Source: an uncultured Sphingomonas sp. (lineage in GTDB: Bacteria; Pseudomonadota; Alphaproteobacteria; Sphingomonadales; Sphingomonadaceae). From it: 64,000 nucleotides of DNA. The first letter of the stretch is position 1. Every line of letters begins with the position of its first letter. Under the pieces are notes generated by a model, which saw only the letters and a list, made by a program, of their open reading frames with translations, was not told the DNA's origin and did not search any database. Positions 9,569-18,526 of the stretch are shown piece after piece. The position numbers and the translations under genes are program-made. Where the stretch lies: assembly GCA_913775975.1 (NCBI GenBank), contig CAJYLQ010000050.1, positions 60,735-124,734 on the forward strand, read 5' to 3'.

Positions 9569-9871
9569 TCATTTCAACAGCTTGGGCGCCTCACGCTCGA
9601 TCGCCGCCTTCACCTGACCGGCGAACAGCCCAAGAAACGCAGGCAGATCGACGACGGCGTGGACCTTGTCCTCGAACACCGTCGCGGTCGACGCGATCGT
9701 CTGCCCCAGCGCGGATACGGTGAAGTGCATCGTATCCCCCTCCCACCGATGCTGCACCGCGCCGCCGCCGGGGATCTTCTCCGTGATCCGGCCGATGCCG
9801 CCGTCCAGCCGCTGGCGCACGCCCGCCTTGCCGAGCGAATGGGGAATGTCGAGCGATATGGGATGGCCCAT
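9569..9871 (-). CDS. Polyhydroxyalkanoic acid system family protein
   Basis: A 100-residue protein beginning MGHPISLDIPHSLGK, with the pattern RLDGGI...W.GDTMHFTVSALGQ...VHAVVDLPAFLG typical of the short PHA-granule-associated (PHA_gran_rgn) family. Members are found near polyester or envelope genes, with no firmly established biochemical role. The stop sits 4 bases from the end of the convergent TonB-like gene and the start lies 4 bases from the VOC gene upstream, suggesting a two-gene operon. Confidence 0.72.
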   Translation of the reverse strand: MGHPISLDIPHSLGKAGVRQRLDGGIGRITEKIPGGGAVQHRWEGDTMHFTVSALGQTIASTATVFEDKVHAVVDLPAFLGLFAGQVKAAIEREAPKLLK

Positions 9872-9875
9872 CGGA

Positions 9876-10304
9876 TCAGTCCTTTGCGAACAGCGCGGCG
9901 TCATCCCCGAACGCCTTGAACTCCAGCGCGTTGCCGCTGGGGTCGGTAAAGAACATCGTCGCCTGCTCGCCCACCTGCCCCTTGAAGCGGACATGGGGTT
10001 CGATGCCGAAGCGGACGCCCGCCGCGCGCACCCGCTCCGCCAGCACCTCCCAGTCGGCCATCGTCAGCACGACGCCGAAATGCGGCACGGGGACATGGTG
10101 GCCGTCGACCGGATTGGCGACCGCGACGGCGCGCGCAGCAGAGTCGAGATGCGCGACGATCTGATGCCCCATCAGGTCGAAATCGATCCAGCTGTCGCTC
10201 GACCGCCCCTCCGCACAGCCCAGCACGCCGCCATAGAATCCGCGCGCGGCGGCCAGATCATGGACGGGAAAGGCGAGGTGAAAGGGTCGAAGCGTCATAT
10301 CCAT
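9876..10304 (-). CDS. VOC family protein (glyoxalase/bleomycin resistance fold)
   Basis: A 142-residue protein with the two beta-alpha-beta-beta-beta repeats of the vicinal oxygen chelate superfamily: the first begins [23 protein letters not shown], the second contains HFGVVL and [15 protein letters not shown]. Metal-ligand candidates are the histidine in the first repeat (FHLAF), the histidine in HFGVV and the glutamate in LEFKAF. The substrate is unknown. An alternative start (MTLRPF) lies 6 bases downstream. It is transcribed with the PHA-system protein. Confidence 0.82.
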   Translation of the reverse strand: MDMTLRPFHLAFPVHDLAAARGFYGGVLGCAEGRSSDSWIDFDLMGHQIVAHLDSAARAVAVANPVDGHHVPVPHFGVVLTMADWEVLAERVRAAGVRFGIEPHVRFKGQVGEQATMFFTDPSGNALEFKAFGDDAALFAKD

Positions 10305-10372
10305 CCGTTACACGATGCGCCCGATGGGGGGAAGGATTGCGCCCTCACCGCCCGCCACCCATAGGAACGCCC

Positions 10373-11932
10373 GTGACCCGTGCCCTTCTTCGCCATCCCG
10401 CCCTCGCCTCGCTGATCCTGGGCGCCATCGCGGCCTGCGGCTTCGCCCCGCTCGACCTGTGGCCGCTGGCGCTCGCGGCGCTGGCCGGGTGGATGGCGCT
10501 GGTCCATGCCGCGCCGACCTGGCGTGCGGCGCTGTGGCGCGGCTGGCTGTTCGGGCTGGGGCATTTCACGATCAACAACAACTGGTTCCAGCACGCCTTC
10601 GACTTTCAGGACAAGATGCCGCCGGTGCTGGGCTATTTCGCAGCGGTCGCGCTGGCCCTCTATCTGGCGGTGTACCCGATGGCGGCGGCGGGGATCGCAT
10701 GGCGCGCGCGTGGGCGGGCGGGGCCGGATGCGCCCTTCGTCCTGATCTTCGCGGCGGCGTGGATCGCGACGGAGTATCTGCGCGCGGTGCTGTTCACCGG
10801 CTATGCCTGGGATCCGCTGGCGGTGCTGTGGATCCCGGTGCCGCCGATCGCCTGGGCGGCGGCGGCGATCGGCACCTATGCGCTGTCGGGCCTCACCATC
10901 GTCGTCGCGGGGGCGCTATTGTTGGCGGTGTATCGCCGCTGGGCGCTGCCGGCCGTGACGGCCGCCGCGTTGCTGCTGCAACTGGCCATGGGTATCCTGT
11001 GGCCGCCCATCCTCCCGCCACCCCCCGGGGAGGGCCCCTCCACCACAGCCCCCCGCATCCGCGTCGTCCAGCCCAATATCGGCAACGAGGCGCGGGTCGG
11101 CGCGGAGGAGCGATCGTTGCAGGCGCTGATTCGCCTCTCCGGCCGGCCCGGTCCCGCGCCGCGCCTGATCGTCTGGCCGGAGGGGCTCGTCACCGACCTG
11201 CTCGAAAGCGGCTACCCCCCCTATGTCTATGGTGAGCGGCGCCCCGAATGGTTGCGCCGGCGCATCGCCAGCACGCTGGGGCCGCGCGACGTGCTGATGA
11301 CCAACGCGATGCGGCTGGGTTTCGACCGCAACGACGATCTCGTCGCCGCCGCCAATGCGGTGCTGGCGATCGACCCCGCCGCGCGCATCACCGGCCATTA
11401 CGACAAGGCGCATCTCGTCCCCTATGGCGAATATCTGCCGATGCCGTGGCTGCTCCGCCCGCTCGGGCTCGCGCGGCTGGTGCCGGGCGACATGGACTTC
11501 ACGCCCGGCCCCGGGCCCGGCGCGATCGACTGGCGCGGCTTCGGCCCGGTCGGCATCCAGGTCTGTTACGAGATCATCTTCTCCGGCGAGGTGATCGATC
11601 GCGCGCATCGGCCGCGCCTCATCATCAACCCGTCGAACGATGCCTGGTTCGGTCGCTGGGGCTCGCCGCAGTTCCTGGCGCAGGCGCGGCTGCGCGCGAT
11701 CGAGGAGGGGCTGCCCGTCGTCCGCGCAACCCCGACCGGCATCTCCGCGATCATCGCCGCCGACGGGACGCTGCTCGCGACGATCCCGCACGAGACGGCG
11801 GGCGCGATCGAACTGCCGATCCCGCCCGCGCTGCCGCCGACGCCCTTCGCCCGCCTCGGCAACGCCATCGCGGCGCTGGTCGCCGCCGTCCTGTTCGTCA
11901 GCGCGATTGCCATCCGCCGACGCGGACGCTAG
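10373..11932 (+). CDS. lnt: Apolipoprotein N-acyltransferase
   Basis: A 519-residue inner membrane enzyme that adds the third acyl chain to the N-terminal cysteine of lipoproteins. Six or so membrane helices precede a nitrilase domain. The catalytic triad is visible as Glu270 (WPEGL), Lys345 ([12 protein letters not shown]) and Cys398 (QVCYEIIF), with the NPSNDAWFG motif after it. The GTG at 10373 with a nearby AGGA is preferred to the TTG at 10337. metK follows 40 bases later, separated by a palindromic operator. Confidence 0.95.
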   Translation: MTRALLRHPALASLILGAIAACGFAPLDLWPLALAALAGWMALVHAAPTWRAALWRGWLFGLGHFTINNNWFQHAFDFQDKMPPVLGYFAAVALALYLAVYPMAAAGIAWRARGRAGPDAPFVLIFAAAWIATEYLRAVLFTGYAWDPLAVLWIPVPPIAWAAAAIGTYALSGLTIVVAGALLLAVYRRWALPAVTAAALLLQLAMGILWPPILPPPPGEGPSTTAPRIRVVQPNIGNEARVGAEERSLQALIRLSGRPGPAPRLIVWPEGLVTDLLESGYPPYVYGERRPEWLRRRIASTLGPRDVLMTNAMRLGFDRNDDLVAAANAVLAIDPAARITGHYDKAHLVPYGEYLPMPWLLRPLGLARLVPGDMDFTPGPGPGAIDWRGFGPVGIQVCYEIIFSGEVIDRAHRPRLIINPSNDAWFGRWGSPQFLAQARLRAIEEGLPVVRATPTGISAIIAADGTLLATIPHETAGAIELPIPPALPPTPFARLGNAIAALVAAVLFVSAIAIRRRGR

Positions 11933-11936
11933 AGCA

Positions 11937-11958
11937 GATATAAAGCTATCTTTATATC
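11937..11958 (+). promoter_or_regulatory. Perfect AT-rich palindrome upstream of metK (probable operator)
   Basis: GATATAAAG (11937-11945) and its exact inverse CTTTATATC (11950-11958) flank a 4-base spacer, 15 bases before the metK start. It is strikingly AT-rich in a GC-rich region. A compact site of this kind before metK fits the known use of ArsR-family SAM/SAH-responsive repressors (SahR/SamR type) in proteobacteria; the assignment to that family is inference. Confidence 0.7.
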
Positions 11959-11972
11959 GTTATGAGGCCCTG

Positions 11973-13190
11973 ATGCGCTCTTCGTACATCTTCACCTCCG
12001 AATCCGTGTCCGAAGGGCACCCGGACAAGGTCGCCGACCAGATCAGCGACACGATCGTCGACCTATTCCTGTCCAAGGACGCCGAAGCGCGCATCGCGTG
12101 CGAGACGCTGACGACGACCAACCTCGTCGTGCTGGCGGGCGAGATCCGCTGCCGCGGCGTGTACGAGAATGGCGAGTGGGCCGATGGCGCCCTCGCGGAG
12201 ATCGAGGCGGCTGTGCGCGCCACGGTGAAGCGGATCGGCTACGAACAGTCGGGCTTCCACTGGAACGAGTTCACGTTCGAGAACAACCTCCACGGCCAGT
12301 CGGCGGAAATCGCGATGGGCGTCGACGAGGGTGCGAACAAGGACGAGGGCGCCGGCGACCAGGGCATCATGTTCGGCTATGCGACCGACGAAACCCCCGG
12401 TCTGATGCCCGCGACGCTCTATTACAGCCACAAGATCCTGGAGACGATGGCGGCCGACCGCCATTCGGGCAAGGCGCCGTTCCTGGAGCCGGACGCCAAG
12501 AGCCAGGTGACGCTGCAATATGAAAACGGCGTGCCGGTCCGCGCGACCGCGCTCGTCGTCTCGACGCAGCACAAGGCGGGCTATTGCCTGCAGGGCCAGA
12601 ATGCCGACCCGGCGAAGTATGAGGAGCTGCGCGCCTACGTCACCGGCGTGCTTACCTCGGTCCTGCCGGACGGCTTCGTCACCGATGCGACGAAGGTCTA
12701 TATCAACCCGACCGGCGCGTTCGAGATCGGCGGTCCGGACGGTGACGCGGGGCTGACGGGTCGCAAGATCATCGTCGACACCTATGGCGGTGCCGCGCCC
12801 CATGGCGGCGGCGCGTTCAGCGGCAAGGACCCGACCAAGGTCGATCGCTCGGCCGCCTATGTCGCGCGCTATCTCGCCAAGAATGTCGTCGCGGCAGGTC
12901 TGGCGAAGCGCTGCACGATCCAGCTGTCCTACGCGATCGGTGTCGCCGAGCCGCTATCGGTCTATGTCGACACGCACGGCACCGGCACGGTGGACGAGGC
13001 GAAGCTGGAGACGGTGCTGCCGCAGCTCGTCCGCCTGACGCCGAAGGGCATTCGCCAGCACCTGAAGCTGAACGCCCCCATCTACGTAAAGTCCGCCGCC
13101 TATGGCCATTTCGGCCGCGAGCCGGAGGGCGACCTGTTCACCTGGGAGCGGACCGACCTGGTCGATGCGCTGAAGCAGGCGGTCGCCTGA
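11973..13190 (+). CDS. metK: S-adenosylmethionine synthetase
   Basis: A 405-residue cytosolic enzyme that makes S-adenosylmethionine from methionine and ATP. Conserved pieces are [14 protein letters not shown] at the N-terminus, the [16 protein letters not shown] loop, and the phosphate-binding [16 protein letters not shown] segment. The length is slightly greater than the 384-residue E. coli enzyme, as usual for alphaproteobacteria. The start at ATG 11973 follows a short GAGG. The operator at 11937-11958 is the likely control point, and a terminator follows 29 bases after the stop. Confidence 0.97.
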   Translation: MRSSYIFTSESVSEGHPDKVADQISDTIVDLFLSKDAEARIACETLTTTNLVVLAGEIRCRGVYENGEWADGALAEIEAAVRATVKRIGYEQSGFHWNEFTFENNLHGQSAEIAMGVDEGANKDEGAGDQGIMFGYATDETPGLMPATLYYSHKILETMAADRHSGKAPFLEPDAKSQVTLQYENGVPVRATALVVSTQHKAGYCLQGQNADPAKYEELRAYVTGVLTSVLPDGFVTDATKVYINPTGAFEIGGPDGDAGLTGRKIIVDTYGGAAPHGGGAFSGKDPTKVDRSAAYVARYLAKNVVAAGLAKRCTIQLSYAIGVAEPLSVYVDTHGTGTVDEAKLETVLPQLVRLTPKGIRQHLKLNAPIYVKSAAYGHFGREPEGDLFTWERTDLVDALKQAVA

Positions 13191-13206
13191 CCCGATTGTA
13201 CCTGAC

Positions 13207-14388
13207 TTAGGACAGCGACAACCCGGCGGGGGCAATCGTCCCCGCCGGGTTTTTCTTTGGCCCCGCCGCGCCAGCGCGGGCCACCTTGCGAATCGAGCGG
13301 TGGACCGTAATCGCGCAGAACAGCAGGAAACCGCCCACACAGGCGCCCAGGATCACCAACTCGGGCACATCCGGTGCCAGCTGCCGCGCCAGCGCGATGG
13401 CCGGCAGGACGAAGGCATGGCCCAGATAGATGGTCAGCGGATTGCGGCCGACATGCTCCAGCACCAGCCCCGCAAGCCCAAGCGGATATGCGTCCAGCAC
13501 TGCCAGCGCGATCAGCATCGCGCCCCCAGCCATCACGAGAAACCAGAGTTGCGGCGGCGCGTCATAGCGTTGCGCCAGATCGGCGATCGATCGCCAGCCG
13601 ACGACCCGCCCGACGCTGAGCGCGATCAGGATCGCCGACAGCGCGATGATCGCCAGATCCTGCCGGAACGGTTCTCCGGCGGTAACGCGGCGGCGGATCA
13701 TCACGCCCAGCCCCAGCATCAGCCATGCCGATCCCAGCAGCGTGAAGACGCCGTATTTCCCCGACACGAACAGCAGGCGCAGCAGCTCCCACTCGGTCTC
13801 CCCGCCCTGCGGCCATGCGTCATAGCCCAGAAAGCTGCCGGCAAAGACCAATGTCGCGCCCGCCACCAGCCCCGTACGCCACGGATCGCGCGCCAGGGCG
13901 CTGCAGGCCAGCCCCGTCGCGAAGATCGCGACTGCGTAGAATGTCAGGACGCTATACTGGCGCAGCAGCAGGTCGAACGCGCGGACCCGTTGACTCGTCT
14001 CGACGAACAACGCGATCGTCGCGGGCGCGACGACGACGAGGCTGCATAACAGGACCAGCCCGGCCCGGCGGACCAGCGCACGCCGGACCGCCGCCGGATC
14101 GCGCGCCGCGCGGGGCATGTAGACGATGCCCAGCGTGATGCCGAAGATCAGCACGAACATCGGCGTCGCCAGCCGCCCCGTCAGATCGAGGACATGGCGC
14201 GGTGTCCCCTGCAAGCCGACCCGATCGTAAATACCCGGCCCGAAATGCGCCAGCACCATGCAGATGACCGCGAAGCCACGCGTTCGATCCAGCGCCGTGA
14301 TCCGTATCGGCCGGCCCGCCGCTGCCTCGCCGGGTTCCCGCATGGCGCGGAATGAGGGCCCGGGAAGGGTCTGTGGCCCGATCGGCAT
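13207..14388 (-). CDS. DUF1624-type (heparan-alpha-glucosaminide N-acetyltransferase-like) membrane protein
   Basis: A protein of up to 393 residues with about ten hydrophobic helices. The opening ITALDRTRGFAVICMVLAHFG, with acidic and arginine residues at the start of helix 1, and HVGRNPLTIYLGHAF near the end are typical of the DUF1624/HGSNAT-like and DUF418 acyltransferase-related families. Members are thought to move acyl groups across the membrane onto sugars; the substrate here is unknown. The ATG at 14388 gives a 15-residue leader before a second ATG (14343), so the start is uncertain. The last codons form the metK terminator hairpin. Confidence 0.68.
   Translation of the reverse strand: MPIGPQTLPGPSFRAMREPGEAAAGRPIRITALDRTRGFAVICMVLAHFGPGIYDRVGLQGTPRHVLDLTGRLATPMFVLIFGITLGIVYMPRAARDPAAVRRALVRRAGLVLLCSLVVVAPATIALFVETSQRVRAFDLLLRQYSVLTFYAVAIFATGLACSALARDPWRTGLVAGATLVFAGSFLGYDAWPQGGETEWELLRLLFVSGKYGVFTLLGSAWLMLGLGVMIRRRVTAGEPFRQDLAIIALSAILIALSVGRVVGWRSIADLAQRYDAPPQLWFLVMAGGAMLIALAVLDAYPLGLAGLVLEHVGRNPLTIYLGHAFVLPAIALARQLAPDVPELVILGACVGGFLLFCAITVHRSIRKVARAGAAGPKKNPAGTIAPAGLSLS
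13220..13256 (+). terminator. Terminator of metK, lying inside the convergent gene
   Basis: Arms AACCCGGCGGGG (13220-13231) and CCCCGCCGGGTT (13240-13251) are perfectly complementary with an 8-base loop and are followed by a T-rich tail (TTTCTTT). It lies within the last codons of the minus-strand membrane protein gene. Confidence 0.88.
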
Positions 14389-14459
14389 CTGCGCATCTCC
14401 GCCAGGTCGCCCCGTATCGGACTGTCACAAATACATCATACTTAACCGTGCAGGTCAAA

Positions 14460-14473
14460 TTTAACGCGTTAAA
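14460..14473 (-). promoter_or_regulatory. 14-base perfect palindrome upstream of the DUF1624-type gene
   Basis: TTTAACGCGTTAAA lies about 70 bases upstream of the minus-strand membrane protein start, in the only AT-rich part of the 127-base gap between that gene and ruvB. It may be an operator or part of a promoter. A related inverted repeat (TAACGC-4-GCGTTA) touches the leuC start at 20067-20082. Function is unproven. Confidence 0.4.
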
Positions 14474-14515
14474 ATCTGATCGCAAACTATTGCAATAACG
14501 TCGTTTCTCTCGGTG

Positions 14516-15535
14516 TCAGTCGAACAGCCCATCCTGCGACCCCACCGGCGGGTTCAGACCCAGATGCTTCCAGCCGCCCGCATTCAGCACCCGGCCGCGC
14601 GCGGTACGCGCGACCAGACCCAGCTGGATCAGATAGGGCTCGATCACCTCTTCGATCGTGTCGCGTGGCTCGGACAGCCCGGCGGCCAGCGTTTCCACGC
14701 CGACCGGCCCGCCGCGATAAATGTCGGCGATCATCGTCAGATAGCGTCGGTCCATCGCGTCGAGGCCCAGCGCATCCACCTCCAGCCGGTTGAGCGCGGC
14801 GTCCGCGACGCGTGCATCCACCACCGCCGCGCCCGCGACATTGGCGAAGTCGCGCACCCGGCGCAGCAGCCGTCCGGCGATACGCGGAGTCCCGCGCGAC
14901 CGCCGGGCGACCTCGGTCGCGCCGTCGTTGGCGATGCCCAGGTCCAGCAGCCCCGCCGCGCGCGTGACGACGCGCGTCAGCTCCTCGACCGTATAGAATT
15001 GCAGCCGGACGGGGATGCCGAAGCGATCGCGCAGCGGCGTCGTCAGCAGCCCCTGCCGCGTCGTCGCGCCGACCAGCGTGAAGCGCGGCAGGTCGATCCG
15101 CACCGACCGTGCCGACGGCCCCTCGCCGATCATCAGGTCGAGCGCGCGGTCCTCCATCGCCGGATACAGCACCTCTTCCACGGCGGGCTGCAGGCGATGG
15201 ATCTCGTCGATGAACAGGACGTCGCCGTCCTCCAGATTGGTCAGCAGCGCGGCGAGGTCGCCCGACTTGGCGATGACGGGCCCCGATGTCGCGCGAAAGC
15301 CCACGCCCATCTCACGCGCGATGATCTGCGCCAGCGTCGTCTTGCCCAGCCCCGGAGGCCCGAAGAACAGCACATGGTCCAGCGCATCGCCGCGCGACCG
15401 TGCCGCCTGGATAAAGATGCGCAGATTCTCGCGCGCCGCCGCCTGCCCGACGAATTCGTCGAGATGCCGGGGGCGCAACGCGGCATCGACATCCTCAGGG
15501 CGGCGGGCGGCGGTCATGAAGCGGTCGTCGGTCAC
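14516..15535 (-). CDS. ruvB: Holliday junction branch migration ATPase RuvB
   Basis: A 339-residue AAA+ motor that works with RuvA to drive branch migration during recombinational repair. Walker A is GPPGLGKTT, Walker B is FIDEIHRL, sensor 1 is VGATTR, and the C-terminal winged helix carries [12 protein letters not shown]. The GTG at 15535 is chosen because a GGAACG precedes it and the protein then begins [14 protein letters not shown]; the in-frame extension to 15631 has no family counterpart. ruvA and ruvC are not adjacent. Confidence 0.95.
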   Translation of the reverse strand: MTDDRFMTAARRPEDVDAALRPRHLDEFVGQAAARENLRIFIQAARSRGDALDHVLFFGPPGLGKTTLAQIIAREMGVGFRATSGPVIAKSGDLAALLTNLEDGDVLFIDEIHRLQPAVEEVLYPAMEDRALDLMIGEGPSARSVRIDLPRFTLVGATTRQGLLTTPLRDRFGIPVRLQFYTVEELTRVVTRAAGLLDLGIANDGATEVARRSRGTPRIAGRLLRRVRDFANVAGAAVVDARVADAALNRLEVDALGLDAMDRRYLTMIADIYRGGPVGVETLAAGLSEPRDTIEEVIEPYLIQLGLVARTARGRVLNAGGWKHLGLNPPVGSQDGLFD

Positions 15536-15746
15536 GCTTCGTTCCGTAGCCGCCCCCGGCCGGAAGGTCGAGAGCGGCGGAAATCGGCACCTCCGCGCCT
15601 TTGACTGGTCGCGTCGGAAATTCTTACACACGGAAAGGCGCGGCTGGCCCCGTTAACCACCGTATCCCGCACCAGACCTAACTATATCCCGTCTGGCACG
15701 CCGCCTGCTATATCTGGGTCAGCCGAAGCCTCAGCGCTTTCAGCAG

Positions 15747-15787
15747 GGTGGACCGGACGCTCGTCATGTGTCTCGCGCCGGTCCACC
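15747..15787. other. Isolated hairpin in the grxD-ruvB gap
   Basis: GGTGGACCGG (15747-15756) and CCGGTCCACC (15778-15787) are perfectly complementary, extended by CGC/GCG with one bulged base. Neither strand shows a T run, so this is not a classic terminator. It lies in the 274-base gap between ruvB and the glutaredoxin gene, which otherwise shows no gene. Confidence 0.5.
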
Positions 15788-15809
15788 CGCACCCGGCCCT
15801 TGCGATCGG

Positions 15810-16157
15810 TCAGGCCGCCGGACGCTCCGCGCCGAACAGCTCCGCCAGCTCGCCGCTTTCGTACATTTCCATCATGATGTCGGACCCGCCGACGAACTCG
15901 CCATCGACATATAGCTGCGGGATGGTCGGCCAGTCCGAATAGGCCTTGATCCCCTGCCGGATGCCCTGATCCTGCAGCACGTCGACGCTCTCGAACTCCG
16001 CGCCCAGATGGTTGAGGATCGCCACCGCGCGGCTGGAAAAGCCGCACTGCGGGAACAGCGGGCTGCCCTTCATGAACAGGACCGCCTTGTTGCCCTTCAC
16101 CAGGGCATCGATGCGGGCGTTGGTGTCGGCGTCGGTCGTATCGGTCATGTCTGTCAT
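15810..16157 (-). CDS. grxD: Monothiol glutaredoxin (CGFS type)
   Basis: A 115-residue protein with a CGFS active site at Cys38 (FPQCGFSSRAV) and the glutathione-binding WPTIPQLYVDGEFVGGSDI segment. CGFS glutaredoxins carry and transfer 2Fe-2S clusters and bind BolA partners. The chosen start (MTDMTDTTDAD) has a GAAGGA ribosome site 3 bases upstream; the longer frame lacks support. It starts 4 bases after bolA, matching the known GrxD-BolA partnership. Confidence 0.94.
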   Translation of the reverse strand: MTDMTDTTDADTNARIDALVKGNKAVLFMKGSPLFPQCGFSSRAVAILNHLGAEFESVDVLQDQGIRQGIKAYSDWPTIPQLYVDGEFVGGSDIMMEMYESGELAELFGAERPAA

Positions 16158-16161
16158 TCCT

Positions 16162-16392
16162 TCAGGAAGCGGCGGTGGAGAGTTGCAGCGCGTGGAGCAC
16201 GCCGCCCATCCGCCCGCCCAGCGCGGCATAGACGCGCTGATGCTGTTTCACGCGCGAAAGCCCGGCAAAGCTGGGGGCGACGACGCGCGCGGCGTAATGA
16301 TCGCCGTCACCGGCCAGATCGGTGATCTCCACCTCCGCATCGGGGATCGCGTCGCGGATCATCGCGGCGATGTCATCGGCGGCCATCGGCAT
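16162..16392 (-). CDS. bolA: BolA family protein
   Basis: A 76-residue protein with the BolA fold: VEITDLAGDGDHYAARVVAPSF, then the conserved FAGLSRVKQHQRVYAALGGRMGG. BolA proteins form cluster-bridged heterodimers with CGFS glutaredoxins and affect iron homeostasis and stress morphology. The stop is 4 bases before grxD and the start 3 bases after the DUF1476 gene, so the three genes are one operon. A second ATG (16386) would shorten it by two residues. Confidence 0.92.
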   Translation of the reverse strand: MPMAADDIAAMIRDAIPDAEVEITDLAGDGDHYAARVVAPSFAGLSRVKQHQRVYAALGGRMGGVLHALQLSTAAS

Positions 16393-16395
16393 CGG

Positions 16396-16719
16396 TCAGC
16401 GCGCTTCCATGAACTGGCGGCGCGCCTCGACGGCCTTGTCTTCCAGCGCGCGGCGGACGGTCGCCTCGTCGGTCTCGACACCGGCAGCGGTCAGGTCGCC
16501 GACCAGCTTGCGGATCACGTCCTCGTCGCCGGCCTCTTCGAAATCGGCCTGGACCACCGCCTTGGCATAGGCGTCGGTTTCCGCCGGGGTCAGCCCCATC
16601 TGCTCGCCCGCCCATTGGCCCAGCAGCCGGTTGCGCCGCGCGGTGATGCGGAACTGCAGTTCCTCATCGCGGGCGAACTTGGCTTCGAAGGCGCGTTCGC
16701 GATCGTCGAACATGGTCAT
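16396..16719 (-). CDS. DUF1476 protein, ATPase inhibitor subunit zeta family
   Basis: A 107-residue protein starting MTMFDDRERAFEAKFARDEEL, the signature of DUF1476. In Paracoccus denitrificans this family was identified as the zeta subunit that inhibits the F1Fo-ATPase. The N-terminal inhibitory region and the helical bundle (RNRLLGQWAGEQMGL, DADFEEAG-like segment, VRRALEDKAVEARRQF) are intact. ATG at 16719 has a GGGGAG ribosome site; the second ATG (16713) is two codons on. It heads the DUF1476-bolA-grxD run. Confidence 0.9.
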   Translation of the reverse strand: MTMFDDRERAFEAKFARDEELQFRITARRNRLLGQWAGEQMGLTPAETDAYAKAVVQADFEEAGDEDVIRKLVGDLTAAGVETDEATVRRALEDKAVEARRQFMEAR

Positions 16720-16792
16720 CAGTGGCGGCTCCCCGGCTTCATCATCTACCCCGGAGATAGGCGGCCCCGCCCCGCCGCGCAACGGCGCTCGC

Positions 16793-17791
16793 CTATGCGA
16801 TCTCCACCACCAGCTTGCCCACCGCCGTGCGTGCCGCCATCGCCGCGATCGCCTCGCCGCCGCGGTCCAGCGAGAAGGTGCGGGTGACGCGCGGCGCGAT
16901 CTTCCCCGCCGCCCACAGGTCGAACAGGCGCGCGACATGCGCGGTGTTGGCGGCGGGATCGCGCGCGGCGAAGGCGCCCCAGAATACGCCGCACACGTCG
17001 CAGGATTTCAGCAGCGTCAGGTTCAGCGGCAGCTTCGGGATGCCGGCGGGGAAGCCGATGACAAGATACCGCCCCTCCCACGCGATCGACCGCAGCGCCG
17101 GCTCCGCATAGTCGCCACCCACGGGGTCGCAGATCACGTCGAAGCCGCCGCGCCCGCCGGCCGCCTTGAACGCGTCCGCCAGCGCCTTCGACGCGTCACG
17201 ATCGAAGGGAGCATGGGGATAGACGATCGCCTCGTCCGCCCCCGCCTCGCGCGCCGCTTGCGCCTTTTCCTCGGAGGACACCGCCGCCACGACATGCGCG
17301 CCCAGCGCCTTGCCCAGCTCGACCGCCGCCAGCCCGACACCACCCGCCGCGCCCAGCACGAGCAGCCGCTGCCCCGCCGCCAGCCGGCCGCGATCGACCA
17401 GCGCGTGGATCACCGTGGCATAAGTCAGCAGCAGCGCCGCGCCATCGGCGAAGCTGCGTCCCTCGGGCAGGCGGTGCAGCGCGGCGGCGGGCACCGCCAC
17501 CTTCTCGGACAGGCCGCCATGGCCGGTCACGGCGATCACCCGGTCGCCGGGCTGCCAGCCCGTCACGCCCTCGCCGACACTTTCGATGATGCCCGCGATC
17601 TCGCCACCCGGCGCGAAGGGGCGTAACGGTTTGAACTGATAGCGATCCTCGATGATGAGGACGTCGGGATAGTTGATCGCGCAGGCCTTCACCGCCACCA
17701 CAACCTGCCCCGCCGCCGCGGTCGGATCGGGCGCATCGGCCAGTTCCAGAGCTTCAGGTCCGCCGGGCACCCTCGACAGCAACGTCCGCAT
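16793..17791 (-). CDS. NADPH:quinone oxidoreductase (zinc-free MDR family)
   Basis: A 332-residue medium-chain reductase: a GroES-like N-terminal domain ([21 protein letters not shown]) followed by a Rossmann domain with [21 protein letters not shown]. The catalytic zinc ligands of alcohol dehydrogenases are absent, fitting the QOR group that reduces quinones or acyl substrates with NADPH. The start (MRTLLSRV) lies inside the 3' end of leuD, a 38-base overlap, so it is likely translated from the leu transcript. The actual substrate is unknown. Confidence 0.88.
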   Translation of the reverse strand: MRTLLSRVPGGPEALELADAPDPTAAAGQVVVAVKACAINYPDVLIIEDRYQFKPLRPFAPGGEIAGIIESVGEGVTGWQPGDRVIAVTGHGGLSEKVAVPAAALHRLPEGRSFADGAALLLTYATVIHALVDRGRLAAGQRLLVLGAAGGVGLAAVELGKALGAHVVAAVSSEEKAQAAREAGADEAIVYPHAPFDRDASKALADAFKAAGGRGGFDVICDPVGGDYAEPALRSIAWEGRYLVIGFPAGIPKLPLNLTLLKSCDVCGVFWGAFAARDPAANTAHVARLFDLWAAGKIAPRVTRTFSLDRGGEAIAAMAARTAVGKLVVEIA

Positions 17792-18383
17792 AACCGCGCC
17801 TCTCCTCGATCCAGGGGCGCTGTTCACGCAAGCCACCCTCGAATTTCGAAATCGCGGTATCCTGCGCCAGTGTCAAACCGATTTCGTCCAGCCCCTCCAT
17901 CAGGCACTGCCGCCGGAACGGGTCGAGCGTGAAGGGGAAGCGGTCCTGATAGCCGGTCGTGACCGTCATCGTCTCCAGGTCGATCGTCACGGGCGCATCC
18001 TTCGCTGCTTCCAGCAGTCGGTCGACCGCCGCCTGCGGCAATACGACGGGGATGATGCCGTTCTTGAACGCGTTACTCGAGAAGATGTCGGAAAAGCTGG
18101 GCGCGATCACCGCGCGGATGCCCATGTCGGCCAGCGCCCAGGCGGCATGTTCGCGGCTGGAGCCGCAGCCGAAATTGTCGCCCGCGATCAGGATCGGCGC
18201 GCCGGCATAGCGCGGATCGTCGAAGATGTTGCCCGCCTGCGCGCGTACCGTCTCAAACGCGCCGCGCCCCAGGCCCGCGCGCGTGATCGTCTTCAGCCAG
18301 TGCGCCGGGATGATGATGTCGGTGTCGATATTCTTGGCACCCCAGGGATAGGCGGTGCCGGAAACGGTGGTGATCGGGTTCAT
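17754..18383 (-). CDS. leuD: 3-isopropylmalate dehydratase small subunit
   Basis: A 209-residue subunit that, with LeuC, isomerises 2- to 3-isopropylmalate in leucine synthesis. The start [27 protein letters not shown] and the substrate-binding [17 protein letters not shown] loop are standard. A longer reading frame to 18425 is not supported because family members start at this MNP. It is separated from leuC by 247 bases containing a small ORF and a nested hairpin element. The C-terminus ([11 protein letters not shown]) overlaps the quinone oxidoreductase gene. Confidence 0.95.
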   Translation of the reverse strand: MNPITTVSGTAYPWGAKNIDTDIIIPAHWLKTITRAGLGRGAFETVRAQAGNIFDDPRYAGAPILIAGDNFGCGSSREHAAWALADMGIRAVIAPSFSDIFSSNAFKNGIIPVVLPQAAVDRLLEAAKDAPVTIDLETMTVTTGYQDRFPFTLDPFRRQCLMEGLDEIGLTLAQDTAISKFEGGLREQRPWIEERRGYADVAVEGARRT

Positions 18384-18404
18384 GCCAAGATCCAAACAAG
18401 CAAG

Positions 18405-18519
18405 CCGTTCGTCCTGAGGAGCCACCGAGCGAAGTCGAAGCGGCGTCTCGAAGGACCTGCCGCAACAGTCCTTCGAGACGGGCCTTTGCCTGCGCTCAGT
18501 CCCTCCTCAGGACGAACGG
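18405..18519. repeat. Nested palindromic intergenic element between leuC and leuD
   Basis: Outer arms CCGTTCGTCCTGAGGA (18405-18420) and TCCTCAGGACGAACGG (18504-18519) are perfect 16-base inverses. Inner arms CGTCTCGAAGGAC (18444-18456) and GTCCTTCGAGACG (18468-18480) are perfect 13-base inverses. GAGCG/CGCTC pairs lie between them. The whole would fold into one long branched or stacked hairpin. Sequences with CGTCCTGAGGAG and GTCTCGAAGGAC are, to my knowledge, dispersed palindromes in sphingomonads; copy number cannot be checked here. Confidence 0.8.
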
Positions 18520-18526
18520 GGGTAGA

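Noticed and set aside
11962..11973. Three-codon ORF (ATG AGG CCC TGA) overlapping the metK start as a regulatory leader peptide
   Set aside because: Too short to separate from chance; mentioned only in the metK operator finding.
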